A stretch of DNA of 64,000 bases from positions 1 through 64,000 of the forward strand of contig NZ_DRGY01000057.1 of the NCBI RefSeq assembly GCF_011049865.1. Reading direction: 5' to 3'. The stretch comes from Marinobacter antarcticus. GTDB lineage: Bacteria > Pseudomonadota > Gammaproteobacteria > Pseudomonadales > Oleiphilaceae. How positions within the stretch are numbered: the stretch's first letter is position 1; each line of letters begins with the position of its first letter. Both the position numbers and the translations under genes were made by a program. Below the pieces are notes generated by a model, which had not been told where the DNA came from, searched no databases, and saw nothing but the letters and a program-made list of their open reading frames with translations. This document shows, in pieces, positions 39,949 through 48,414 of the stretch.

Positions 39949-41115
39949 TTACCAACCCATTTGCATAAAGAAGAGCGCTGCGATGGCATCCAGAAGAATA
40001 ACCATGAAAATGGACTGAACCACGCTGGATGTTGTATGAACGCCCACTGATTGGGCGCTGCCGCCTACTTTGAAACCTTCCAGGCACCCTATGGTTGCAA
40101 TCAGAAAGGCGAAAACAGGTGCTTTGGAAAACCCGACCAAGAAGTGCGTCAGCCCAATTTCCCTCCCGACCACGGCCATGAATTGAGCCGGTGAAATATC
40201 GAGCGCAATGATGCAAACCAGGGCGCCGCCTAAAAGCCCCGAAATCATTCCGACAAACGTAAGAATAGGCAAGCTCACCATCATAGCCAGAACCCTTGGG
40301 AGCACCAGCAGCTCAACCGGGTCAAGCCCCAGTGTGCGGATGGCATCCAGCTCTTCATTGACTTTCATGGCGCCAATCTGGGCGGTAAAGGCACTGGCGG
40401 TGCGGCCGGCAAGCAAAATAGCGGCAAGAAGAACGCCAAATTCCCGCAAAAATGAGAAGGCGACAAGGTTAATGGTGTAGATGGTGGCACCAAAATCTCT
40501 CAGCACGGTGGCGCCCAGAAAAGCCACCACAGCACCCACAAGGAAGGTGAGCAGCGCGACGATGGGAAGGGCATTCAGCCCGGTATCCTGAATGGCGGCG
40601 ACGAACGGCGTTACTCGCCACCGTTTTGGCTTGGGCAACACGGCAAAAAACGTTGCGATAATCTGTCCCATGAATCCGATCAGAATTCGGGAAAGATCCC
40701 AGACAGCCTCTACTTTCTTACCGGTTTCATTGAGGAACTGCACAACAAGCGCAGGCGCGTCGGGCTCCGGAACGGGTTTTTCTCGCATGGCATCTGCTAC
40801 TGCGTACAGCAGTGCGCTTTGCTCCCGGGGCAGGATGTCGTTCTCGCTCGTGAGTGCAACAAGGCATTCCGGCCCTAAAAGAGTCGCCAGCAGGGACGCC
40901 CCTGCCGTATCAACCCGCCCAAGATCTTCCAGGTCAATATGTTCGGATTCCCAGTGCCGATCAGAATACGCCTCTATCTGCTGTTTCAGCGCTTGATAGT
41001 CGGCAAGCGTCCAGTCACCGCGGATTGCCAGGGTGCCGTGTTCATCTGACAGGATTCCAGCAAAACCGGCCTGCGATGAGCGTTCATTTTCCGGGGCACT
41101 GGCGCGTATCGGCAC
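39949..41115 (-). CDS. MlaE-type permease with fused N-terminal STAS (MlaB-like) domain
   Basis: A 388-residue protein. Residues 20-115 form a STAS-like domain (GTLAIRGDWTLADYQALKQQIEAY; IDLEDLGRVDTAGASLLATLLG), equivalent to the separate MlaB in E. coli. Residues 150-388 are the MlaE permease (GAVVAFLGATVLRDFGATIYTINLVAFSFLREFGVLLAAILLAGRTASAFTAQIG and VLPRVLAMMVSLPILTFVG). Translation starts at GTG 41115; no better start is apparent and the ribosome site is weak. Upstream, on the same strand, are a small membrane ORF and a TPP riboswitch. Confidence 0.9.
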   Translation of the reverse strand: MPIRASAPENERSSQAGFAGILSDEHGTLAIRGDWTLADYQALKQQIEAYSDRHWESEHIDLEDLGRVDTAGASLLATLLGPECLVALTSENDILPREQSALLYAVADAMREKPVPEPDAPALVVQFLNETGKKVEAVWDLSRILIGFMGQIIATFFAVLPKPKRWRVTPFVAAIQDTGLNALPIVALLTFLVGAVVAFLGATVLRDFGATIYTINLVAFSFLREFGVLLAAILLAGRTASAFTAQIGAMKVNEELDAIRTLGLDPVELLVLPRVLAMMVSLPILTFVGMISGLLGGALVCIIALDISPAQFMAVVGREIGLTHFLVGFSKAPVFAFLIATIGCLEGFKVGGSAQSVGVHTTSSVVQSIFMVILLDAIAALFFMQMGW

Positions 41116-41163
41116 GGGTGTCAGAATTCCAAAGGTGGTTGGTCTGGTTATGAGTTTACCAGC

Positions 41164-41412
41164 TTAGAGATTACAGACGCTGTCTGCCAGTATCCTGGAG
41201 ACCGGAACGGCCACTAACAGGCTGAGCAAAACCGAGAGGAATGCTTGCCAGACCAACGCGTCCAAACCTGCCAGTGCCAATACAACAAGTGCACTGGCAA
41301 TAATCAGGCCCGGCCAGAGGTGCCATTCCGGTCCGGAGGCAGGTGCGCTATTGCGAGGCGCGGCACTGAGCACCGTCGGCAATTCGTCACCCAAGTCAAT
41401 AACGGGGCACAT
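41164..41412 (-). CDS. Unrecognised small membrane protein downstream of a TPP riboswitch
   Basis: An 82-residue ORF from ATG 41412. After about 30 polar residues a single hydrophobic stretch (WHLWPGLIIASALVVLALAG, then LVWQAFLSVLLSLLVAVPVS) can form a two-helix hairpin in the inner membrane. I do not recognise the family. No clear Shine-Dalgarno sequence precedes the ATG, so the start is uncertain and the ORF could be longer or shorter. It lies 85 bases downstream of the riboswitch and 48 bases before the mlaE-like gene, so the two may share a transcript. Confidence 0.5.
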   Translation of the reverse strand: MCPVIDLGDELPTVLSAAPRNSAPASGPEWHLWPGLIIASALVVLALAGLDALVWQAFLSVLLSLLVAVPVSRILADSVCNL

Positions 41413-41497
41413 GATGTTTTTAGAAGAATGTGGCGCTGAAAGTCGGCGCTTGGCATAAAGTCGAGAAAGGCCCGGGCCCCACCAGGGCCGGTGAGTG

Positions 41498-41580
41498 CTC
41501 AATCCCTTCGCCGGCATAATCCGGATCAGGTTCCGCGGGTATGGTCTCAGCCCGGCATTTGCCCGGCACCCCGTTGAGTT
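41498..41580 (-). promoter_or_regulatory. TPP (THI-box) riboswitch
   Basis: On the minus strand the conserved core is complete: ACGGGGTGCC, then GGGCTGAGA, then ACCCGCGGAACCTGATC, then CGGATTATGCCGGCGAAGGGA. The outer P1 stem is CTCAA at the 5' end pairing with TTGAG at the 3' end. These elements define the thiamine pyrophosphate aptamer. Just downstream a GC-rich hairpin (GGCCC/GGGCC) could be the expression platform, though its T tract is weak. The nearest downstream genes are the small membrane ORF and the Mla-type operon; no thiamine gene is near. Confidence 0.93.
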
Positions 41581-41586
41581 AATTTG

Positions 41587-41595
41587 AGTGTACCA
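41587..41595 (-). promoter_or_regulatory. Extended -10 promoter for the riboswitch transcript
   Basis: On the minus strand TGGTACACT fits an extended -10 element (TGN-TACACT). A start about 7 bases on would fall at the first base of the riboswitch P1 stem near 41580. No good -35 box is seen at standard spacing. Confidence 0.5.
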
Positions 41596-41630
41596 TGCCC
41601 ACAATGTCATTTCTTTCAAGGAGAAAGCCG

Positions 41631-42764
41631 GTGCCCAAGTTTCTACACACAGCCGATTGGCAGATGGGTCGAACCTACAGCCGGTTTGAGGCCGAAGACG
41701 GTGCTGCTTTGATGGAGGCACGTTTTGAGGCCATCGAACGCCTGGCTGCGCTGGCCACAGAGCATCAGTGTGACGCAGTGCTGGTCGCCGGTGATGTGTT
41801 TGATGCGCAGACTGTCTCTGATCGCACCATTCGTAGGGTGTTCAATGCTACCCGAGGTTTTGACGGCCCCTGGGTAATGCTCCCCGGCAATCACGATGCG
41901 GCTCTGGCGGAAAGTGTGTGGACCCGTGCCGAGCGACTTGGTGCAGTTCCCGGGAACGTTCATCTGGCACTTGAATCCGGTGTTACTCAACTGCCAGAGC
42001 AAGGCATCGCCGTGTTGGCTGCGCCCCTGACCCAGCGCCACACTTATGGCGACCTGACTGCGCCTTTTGTCGATATGGAAACCGCACCGGAATTGCTGCG
42101 CATAGGGCTGGCCCACGGCAGCGTGCAGGGTTTGCTGCCTGAGGAAATTGATTCAACAAACCCCATCGCACCCGACTGCACAGAAACCGCAAAACTGGAT
42201 TACCTGGCCCTTGGCGACTGGCACGGCGTGAAGGAGATTAACGAGCGCATCTGGTACAGCGGCACGCCAGAACCAGAGCGCTTCCGCAATAACGAAGCGG
42301 GATACGTTCTGATTGTCGATATTAAAGCACCGGGCGCGGTACCCACCGTCACCTTGCATGAAACCGCCCGCTATCAATGGCATCAGTGGCGGGAGAGCTT
42401 GTCCATACCTTCCGATCTGGTTCAGCTACTGCAGCGAGTGGGCGAGTTGCCTGAAGCATCGGTTCTGGACCTGAAACTGAACGGCACCCTCACGCTGGCC
42501 GGGGATCAGCAACTGACCGAAGCACTATCCATTGCGGAGGCTCGCTATCGCAGCGTCACCTGCGACCGCACCGGGCTGCAACTGGAGCCTACCGACGACG
42601 ATATCGCCGCACTGCACGCAGACGGCTATCTCGGAGACGTGGTTCAGCAGCTGCGAGAACGCCAACAGGCTGCGGATAAAAGCGATGACGCAGAGGTGTC
42701 TCGCGACGCTTTGGCCATTTTGGCAAGCCTGCTACAGCCAAAAAGAGAAGAGGTGGCCCGGTGA
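41631..42764 (+). CDS. SbcD/YhaO-like DNA repair exonuclease (calcineurin-type)
   Basis: A 377-residue metallophosphoesterase: metal-binding motifs FLHTADWQMGR, VAGDVFDAQ, LPGNHDAAL and later LAHGSVQG and LALGDWHGV. This is the Mre11/SbcD catalytic core followed by a C-terminal cap. Start is GTG 41631, preceded by AAGGAG at correct spacing; an in-frame ATG at 41595 lies inside the divergent riboswitch promoter. The next gene, an SbcC-like ATPase, overlaps by 4 bases, so the two form a Mre11-Rad50-like pair. Confidence 0.87.
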   Translation: MPKFLHTADWQMGRTYSRFEAEDGAALMEARFEAIERLAALATEHQCDAVLVAGDVFDAQTVSDRTIRRVFNATRGFDGPWVMLPGNHDAALAESVWTRAERLGAVPGNVHLALESGVTQLPEQGIAVLAAPLTQRHTYGDLTAPFVDMETAPELLRIGLAHGSVQGLLPEEIDSTNPIAPDCTETAKLDYLALGDWHGVKEINERIWYSGTPEPERFRNNEAGYVLIVDIKAPGAVPTVTLHETARYQWHQWRESLSIPSDLVQLLQRVGELPEASVLDLKLNGTLTLAGDQQLTEALSIAEARYRSVTCDRTGLQLEPTDDDIAALHADGYLGDVVQQLRERQQAADKSDDAEVSRDALAILASLLQPKREEVAR

Positions 42765-45430
42765 AGCTGCAGCGTTTACGAGTTCAGCAGTTTCGCCAAT
42801 TCAGGCAAGGCATTGAGCTGGACGGCCTCACGCCCGGCATCAACCTGATACACGGCCCTAACGAATCCGGCAAAAGCACCCTTGTTCGCGCTATCCGCGC
42901 CGCGTTTTTTGAGCGTTACCGATCGAAATCCGCTGAAGATCTAGCGCCCTGGGGAGACACGTCGGCGGCGCCAACGGTTGAGCTGGTGTTTAACCACAAG
43001 GGCCAGCGCTGGCAACTCGACAAGCGTTTTCTCAAGCGACACCGCTGTGATCTATTGATTGATGGCCAGGCATTCAGCGGTGAAGAAGCCGAGGAGAAGC
43101 TTGCGGAACTGCTGGGCTACCAGTTTCCCAAGAAGGGCGCCAGCAAAGAGGAGCACTGGGGTATTCCGGGTCTGCTCTGGGTTGAGCAGGGCACCGGGCA
43201 GGATATTGAAAAGGCCGTTCAACATGCCGGCGGCCATCTGAAGTCTGCGTTGAACAACCTGGTGGGCGACATTGCCAGCAGCGGCGGAGACGACGTTATT
43301 GAGGCCGTGGAGCAGCAAAGGCAGGAACTGCTGACAGCCACCGGAAAACCGCGAGGTGATTACCTGTCTCTGGCAGGCGCCCGGGAAACCTTGCAGCAGC
43401 AGGTGTCTGATCTGCAAGCCCGGGTGGAACAATATGGAGCGCAGGTAGACCGCCTTGGCGCCCTCACAAACGAGCACTCGCAGGCAGAACGGGAACGGCC
43501 CTGGGTAGCGGCCCGGAATAGCATGCAGCACGCCGAGGCAAAATATCGGGAAGTAGAGGCTCTACAGGAGCAGCAAAATCGTGGCAGGGATTCCCTGAGC
43601 CAGCTTCAGCAAAATCTGACCTTGCTTCAGCAAAACCAGGCTCACTGGCGCAGCCAGAACGAACAGCTGGAACAGCGCCACCAGAGTTATGAGCGCGCCA
43701 GAAAAGAACGTGACCGCGAAGAGCTCGCCAGCCCGGAACTGGCGAATGTGGTTAACAGCGCTCGCAGCCAATACCAGCTCGCCAACGGCGCCGTGCAACA
43801 GGCCAATTTAAGGGATAAACGAGAGCGCCTGCAAAAGGACTGCACGAGGCTGGAGGCGGAACTGGACAAGCTCAAGCAAAGCCAGGAAAAAGCCAAAGGC
43901 ATTCAGGCGTCGTTGGACGCAGCCCGCGAACAGAAACAACAGAACCAGATCGATGCCAACGGATTGCATCGGCTCAAGCAGACCCAGCGCGAACTGGATG
44001 ACGCGACTATTCGAATTCAAACCGTCGCTACGCGTGTTACCTGGAACCTGAATAGCGGTAAAAGTTTGGCGCTTGATGGTCGCAGCATGGAGGGCCAGGG
44101 CGAAAAGCTGCTTCTGGAACCGGGCGTTATCGAGATTCCGGGCGTGGGCAATCTTGGTATTCAACCGGGTGGGGATGACCTTGCAAGTCTCCGCCGGAAA
44201 CTCGAGAGGCTTGAGCAATCCGTGGCGCAGCAACTGGGCGCCTTAGCGGTCGAGTCAGTTGAGGCGGCCGAGGGCAAGCAAGGGCGGCTCCAGGACGCTG
44301 AGGCACAGATACAGCGCTTTGAAGAGCTTCTCAAATCGTTAGCCCCCAACGGGCGGGACCAATTGAATTCGATGACGTCCGATTCAGAATCTGAACTGCA
44401 CGCCCGCAACGCCGAATTCGGAGCCTTGCCGGCGGAGCAGGCCGGTGACGGAGATGTTAAGCCGCTGAACCTCGTGGAATCCGAGTTGAAGCAGGCCGAA
44501 GAGCGATTGGCGGACGCCGAAACCCGACAAAAGAACCAGGAAACTCTGCTGCTTAAAGCCCGTCATACCTGCGATGCGGCTCAACGTGAGTGGCAGCGAA
44601 TTCAGAGTGAATTGAACAGCCCCGAGCGTCAGCAGCAGATCGAAAAACTTGCCCGGGACGTTGCCGCTGTCGTGAAACAGCAGACGGAACTCGAATCGTC
44701 TCTCAAAGAGCGCGAAGCGAAAATCAGCGCGGCTCGCCCAGACCTTTTGACGCAGGATATTGAGCGGTTCCGTGCTACCGCCGAACACCAGGAAGCCGCT
44801 CAGCACAAGCGTGCACTGGAGTTGAGTGACATCCGGGCAAGGCTTGAGGCCTGGGGTGCGGAAGGGTTGGAAGAGGAGCGCAACGAGCGGGTAGCTGAGC
44901 TGGAGCACGTAAAACGTCGCTATCTTGAGCTGGATCGGCGGGCGAAGGCGCTGGATCTGCTGTTGAACCTGCTGAAAGAAAAGCGCCAGGCACTGACGCG
45001 CCGACTGCAGGCTCCGCTGCAGAAACATCTGGATCACTATTTGAGCGTGCTGTTCCCGGATGCCAGCCTGGAAGTGGACGAAAACCTGATGCCCGGAACG
45101 TTCAGCCGGGGAAGTGAACTGGGCCGTATGGCCGAACTGAGTTTCGGCGCGCGGGAACAAATGGGCCTGATCAGCCGCTTGGCCTATGCCGACCTGTTGC
45201 AGGAAGCCGGTCGCCCCACGTTAATCATTCTGGACGATACCCTTGTGCACAGCGATGCCGAACGCCTGGAGGGCATGAAACGAATCCTTTTTGACGCCGC
45301 AACCCGGCATCAGATACTGCTGTTTACCTGCCATCCCGAAAACTGGCGAGACCTGGGCGTTGAACCCCGGGATCTAGAGGCTTTGAAGTTACACGATGGT
45401 GTTGGGAAGTTACACGGTGGTGCTGGTTAA
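42761..45430 (+). CDS. SbcC/YhaN-like coiled-coil ATPase
   Basis: An 889-residue Rad50/SMC-like protein. Walker A is HGPNESGKSTL near residue 32, long coiled coils fill about 190-760, and the C-terminal head has the Walker B region PTLIILDDTLVHSDAERLEGMK. No CxxC zinc hook is visible in the coiled coil, and residues 110-150 (PKKGASKEEHWGIPGLLWVEQGTG) resemble the YhaN-type proteins. It is thus closer to YhaN than to classical SbcC. Start is GTG 42761 overlapping the upstream stop. It should work with the upstream nuclease in processing DNA ends. Confidence 0.85.
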   Translation: MKLQRLRVQQFRQFRQGIELDGLTPGINLIHGPNESGKSTLVRAIRAAFFERYRSKSAEDLAPWGDTSAAPTVELVFNHKGQRWQLDKRFLKRHRCDLLIDGQAFSGEEAEEKLAELLGYQFPKKGASKEEHWGIPGLLWVEQGTGQDIEKAVQHAGGHLKSALNNLVGDIASSGGDDVIEAVEQQRQELLTATGKPRGDYLSLAGARETLQQQVSDLQARVEQYGAQVDRLGALTNEHSQAERERPWVAARNSMQHAEAKYREVEALQEQQNRGRDSLSQLQQNLTLLQQNQAHWRSQNEQLEQRHQSYERARKERDREELASPELANVVNSARSQYQLANGAVQQANLRDKRERLQKDCTRLEAELDKLKQSQEKAKGIQASLDAAREQKQQNQIDANGLHRLKQTQRELDDATIRIQTVATRVTWNLNSGKSLALDGRSMEGQGEKLLLEPGVIEIPGVGNLGIQPGGDDLASLRRKLERLEQSVAQQLGALAVESVEAAEGKQGRLQDAEAQIQRFEELLKSLAPNGRDQLNSMTSDSESELHARNAEFGALPAEQAGDGDVKPLNLVESELKQAEERLADAETRQKNQETLLLKARHTCDAAQREWQRIQSELNSPERQQQIEKLARDVAAVVKQQTELESSLKEREAKISAARPDLLTQDIERFRATAEHQEAAQHKRALELSDIRARLEAWGAEGLEEERNERVAELEHVKRRYLELDRRAKALDLLLNLLKEKRQALTRRLQAPLQKHLDHYLSVLFPDASLEVDENLMPGTFSRGSELGRMAELSFGAREQMGLISRLAYADLLQEAGRPTLIILDDTLVHSDAERLEGMKRILFDAATRHQILLFTCHPENWRDLGVEPRDLEALKLHDGVGKLHGGAG

Positions 45431-45476
45431 AATTTACTCACAAACCTCCGGTAAAACAGAAACTTAAAAAAAGGTA

Positions 45477-45504
45477 TTGACGGAAGAACCGTAATCCGTA
45501 GAAT
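45477..45504 (+). promoter_or_regulatory. Sigma-70 promoter for tRNA-Gly/tRNA-Cys
   Basis: TTGACG (45477-45482), 16-base spacer, TAGAAT (45499-45504), followed about 50 bases later by tRNA-Gly. Strong match to the vegetative consensus. Confidence 0.75.
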
Positions 45505-45555
45505 ACGCATCCGTTGTCGGGGCATTGCCTCGGCAGTCAGTACAGGTAATGAAGT

Positions 45556-45630
45556 GCGGGAATAGCTCAGTGGTAGAGCACAACCTTGCCAAGGTTGGGG
45601 TCGCGAGTTCGAATCTCGTTTCCCGCTCCA
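45556..45630 (+). tRNA. tRNA-Gly (GCC)
   Basis: A 75-base tRNA: acceptor GCGGGAA with TTCCCGC, D arm TAGCTCAGTGGTAGAGCA, anticodon stem CAACC/GGTTG with loop TTGCCAA (anticodon GCC), T arm GCGAGTTCGAATCTCGT, encoded CCA. Confidence 0.96.
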
Positions 45631-45718
45631 ATGACTTCAAGTTGTTCAGTAAAGTCTCTCAATGAAGCCTCTCAATGCCCATTTGAGAGTACAAAGATTC
45701 GATTCCTTCGATCTTTTA

Positions 45719-45792
45719 GGCGCGGTGGCAGAGTGGTCATGCAGCGGACTGCAACTCCGCGTACGCCGGTTCGATTCCGACCCGCGCCTCCA
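45719..45792 (+). tRNA. tRNA-Cys (GCA)
   Basis: A 74-base tRNA: acceptor GGCGCGG with CCGCGCC, anticodon loop CTGCAAC giving anticodon GCA, T arm GCCGGTTCGATTCCGAC, encoded CCA. It lies 88 bases after tRNA-Gly and is probably on the same precursor. Confidence 0.96.
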
Positions 45793-46090
45793 TTATATCC
45801 TCGTTCCTCATCACGTTAGATATCTTCGAAACACCGTGGGTTTTCCATAACCGCAGTTTCGTACCCTCCTGTGTCATTTTCTCTTAATTGTGACGTTGTT
45901 TAGCGACAACAAAACTGGCGGGCGATGCCAAGAGTATCTTTCAGGGCGCAACACCTCGATATAATAACAAAATCGGGCTTTACAGCTGGTCCAACCAGTT
46001 ATTCAGTGCTGATTCTTGACACCACAGTTGCCGAAGTCTTAACTGAGATCGCAGAGTCTGATTAAAAATCATACTATGGAGACGCTTAAA
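45793..46090. other. Intergenic region after tRNA-Cys
   Basis: About 300 AT-rich bases. TTGACA near 46015 may be a -35 box for the dehydrogenase gene, but the matching -10 is poor. I see no terminator, RNA gene or repeat. Confidence 0.45.
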
Positions 46091-47350
46091 ATGATAAAAA
46101 AACCATTAGTCCTCCTTACTACCTTGCTTGTCGCCACACAGATTCAGGCTCAGGGGACAACCGACGAGACGCTGAAGACACTGGGACAATTCAAAGTCAC
46201 TGGCGATTCCAAATTTACTACCATTGACCAGAACAGCAGCAGCGCAGACGCCCTCCGCAACTTATTGAAAAAGGTTTCAGTACCTAAAGGCTTTGAGATC
46301 ACGCTTTATGCTTTGGTGCCTGACGCCCGCCATATGGCAGTGGGTCCGCAGGGAGTGGCGACGTTTGTGGGTACGCGCAAAACAGAAGTATGGGTGGTGA
46401 CTGATCGGGACAAAGACCGTGTGGCAGACGAGGTCAAAAACTTTGCGCCATCCGTTGCAAAGAAAGTTCCGAATGGCCCTTGCTTCTCTCCCGATGGTGT
46501 TTTGTACATAGCAGAGCAAAATCGTGTTCTGGCCTACCCCGCAGCCGAGTTCTTCTATGAAGGCACGGATGTCGTCGCCGCGGAGCTGATCGCCGGTGGC
46601 GAGTTAATTCCGAAAGAGTACGTAAGCTATAACCACACCGCCCGCGTTTGCGATGTGGGGCCGGACGGCAAGGTCTATATTTCTCTGGGCCAGCCCCATA
46701 ATGTGCCGCCCAAAGATCTGTGGGAGGACTATCAGTCCCGGGGCATGGGCGGCATCATTCGCATTAATCAGGATGGTACCGACCGCGAAGTCTATACTTT
46801 GGGGGTCCGCAATTCCGTTGGCCAGGACTTTAATCCTGCAACGGGGAACCTCTGGTTTACCGACAACCAGGTAGATGGCATGGGCGATGATATACCACCG
46901 GGCGAAATCAACCGACAAACAGAGAAAGGTCAAAACTTTGGCTTTCCCTACTACGGCGGCGGTGATGTTCGCACAGCGGAATACAAAGGCGATGAGCCAC
47001 CTGCTGATGTCATCTTCCCGGTTAGCACAACCATTGCACACGCAGCAGATCTGGGAATGATGTTCTACACCGGCAATATGTTCCCGAAAGAATATCAAGG
47101 TGGTATTTTCTCGGCCCAACATGGGTCATGGAATCGCACCGAGCCGGTCGGTGCCCGGGTGATGTTCACTCCCGTAGATGCAGAAGGCAACATAACAGGG
47201 GAGACCCGTCCGTTCGCCGAAGGCTGGCTCACGTATAACGGCGAGTATCTGGGACGCCCGGTGGATGTTGCACAACTGAAAGACGGCTCTTTGCTGGTGT
47301 CAGATGATCTGGCAGGCGCTATTTATCGGATTGCCTATACCGGTGAATGA
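46091..47350 (+). CDS. PQQ-type sugar/sorbosone dehydrogenase, exported
   Basis: A 419-residue periplasmic enzyme of the soluble glucose/sorbosone dehydrogenase fold (six-bladed propeller). Signal peptide is residues 1-21 (KKPLVLLTTLLVATQIQAQ). Motifs include the aldose-dehydrogenase-like GVRNSVGQDFNPATGNLWFTDNQVDGMGDDIPPGEINR and QHGSWNRTEPVGARV. Such enzymes oxidise sugars or aldehydes using PQQ and pass electrons to a c-type cytochrome. ATG 46091 is favoured by GGAG nine bases upstream; an in-frame ATG at 46076 is less likely. A small cytochrome c gene follows 81 bases later. Confidence 0.84.
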   Translation: MIKKPLVLLTTLLVATQIQAQGTTDETLKTLGQFKVTGDSKFTTIDQNSSSADALRNLLKKVSVPKGFEITLYALVPDARHMAVGPQGVATFVGTRKTEVWVVTDRDKDRVADEVKNFAPSVAKKVPNGPCFSPDGVLYIAEQNRVLAYPAAEFFYEGTDVVAAELIAGGELIPKEYVSYNHTARVCDVGPDGKVYISLGQPHNVPPKDLWEDYQSRGMGGIIRINQDGTDREVYTLGVRNSVGQDFNPATGNLWFTDNQVDGMGDDIPPGEINRQTEKGQNFGFPYYGGGDVRTAEYKGDEPPADVIFPVSTTIAHAADLGMMFYTGNMFPKEYQGGIFSAQHGSWNRTEPVGARVMFTPVDAEGNITGETRPFAEGWLTYNGEYLGRPVDVAQLKDGSLLVSDDLAGAIYRIAYTGE

Positions 47351-47431
47351 TGCCAGCCTGATCCCTTAGCCCGGCTCGTATCGATACCAGGGGCAGTTCT
47401 AATTCTGGCTTATTTACAGGGGTAATATGTT

Positions 47432-47767
47432 ATGCGCTGTTCAACGCCGCTGGTCAGTCTTGGTCTCGCTGCGATTATAGCCCTGTCGACCACCTATGCT
47501 CATGCGGTTGACCCCGCCAATGGCAAAGTGTTGGCACGCCAATGTCAGACCTGTCATGGCATAAATGGCATCGCTCAGATCCCTATCGCGCCTAACATCG
47601 CCGGAGAAAGTCAAATCTACCTTGAGCTCCAGCTCAAACGCTTTCGTAGCGGTCAGCGAGAGCATGAAATGATGACTGTGGTTGCCAAGAATCTCACTGA
47701 CAGCGAGATTGAGGATTTGGCAGCTTGGTATGAATCTATCAAGGTGACGGCAACGTTACCTGAATAG
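47432..47767 (+). CDS. Exported c-type cytochrome
   Basis: A 111-residue class I cytochrome c. Residues 1-25 are a signal peptide (ending AHA). The heme site is CQTCH in QCQTCHGINGIAQIP, and the methionine ligand is probably in REHEMMTVVAKNLTDSEIEDLAAWY. It is the likely electron acceptor for the upstream dehydrogenase. The 3' end overlaps the convergent egtD remnant by about 115 bases, so the remnant probably no longer matters. Confidence 0.88.
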   Translation: MRCSTPLVSLGLAAIIALSTTYAHAVDPANGKVLARQCQTCHGINGIAQIPIAPNIAGESQIYLELQLKRFRSGQREHEMMTVVAKNLTDSEIEDLAAWYESIKVTATLPE

Positions 47768-48396
47768 AACGCTGCAAAGGGGCTGCGATGTTCAAAGCCC
47801 TGTTGTTCAGCAAGTTCACGGAAACCTGCACAGCTGTATTTATAGGAATTTTCGGTGTGGATGGTTTCACCAGCCCGCAGGTCAAACGTCTGGTCAGCGA
47901 TCGAAATGCGGGTGTCGTATCCGCTAACAAGATGCATTTCGATCCGGTGTTGGGCGGGGTTGTAGGCCGCCTCCAGTGTCGCGGCGTCCTTTACCAGATC
48001 GGCACAGGCAGACATCAGAAAGTCTGTTGAAATCTCTATCGGGACATAATGGGCCATGCCTCCGGCATCAAGAATCGGGATCGCCTTTTCACCATTGCCA
48101 CTACCGGGTTCAACCAGCACATCGCACGCATGCAGCGCGGGCAACATGGCCGCACGATTGCTTTCAAATATTGCCTGCTCAGTGCGGGTCGGATAGTACT
48201 CGGAAGTCTCCGTGATGCGGTCAAACAGCTCTGAGCCGGTTTGATCGTAGAAGTATTTCGGTGAAAGTGTTTTCTGTCGACGCGACAATCCGCTGATCAC
48301 AGTCGCCCGATCATCGTCAGTAGATCTCGCGAGTTGATGTATTAAGAGATTGGCTGGAGGATCGAGGTACTGTTTATTCCCGGCAATCGCATCCAT
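47653..48396 (-). pseudogene. egtD: Truncated EgtD (histidine N-alpha-methyltransferase of ergothioneine synthesis)
   Basis: The open frame gives 247 residues, against about 320 usual. The N-terminal half is good EgtD (LSPKYFYDQTGSELFDRITETSEYYPTRTE; LVEPGSGNGEKAIPIL). The frame then jumps from VPIEISTDFLMSACADLVKDA directly to LEAAYNPAQHRIEMHLVSGYD and GETIHTENSYKYSCAGFRELAEQQGFE, missing about 100 residues that include the PGSTIGNF part of the SAM/histidine site. The last 40 residues do not resemble the family and run into the cytochrome c gene. Almost certainly inactive. It lies 18 bases after the egtB remnant. Confidence 0.8.
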
Positions 48397-48414
48397 GGCA
48401 GTTTTCCTTAAGAT

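Noticed and set aside
41413..41721. Upstream extension of the small membrane ORF to 41721
   Set aside because: It would translate through the TPP riboswitch, its promoter and the start of the divergent nuclease gene.
44384..45160. Minus-strand ORF of 258 codons inside the SbcC-like gene
   Set aside because: Antisense to a coiled-coil coding region; Leu/Gln-rich low-complexity product typical of such shadows.
45631..45718. Possible third tRNA between tRNA-Gly and tRNA-Cys
   Set aside because: A GATTCGATTCC-like stretch recalls a T arm, but no cloverleaf or acceptor stem can be formed.
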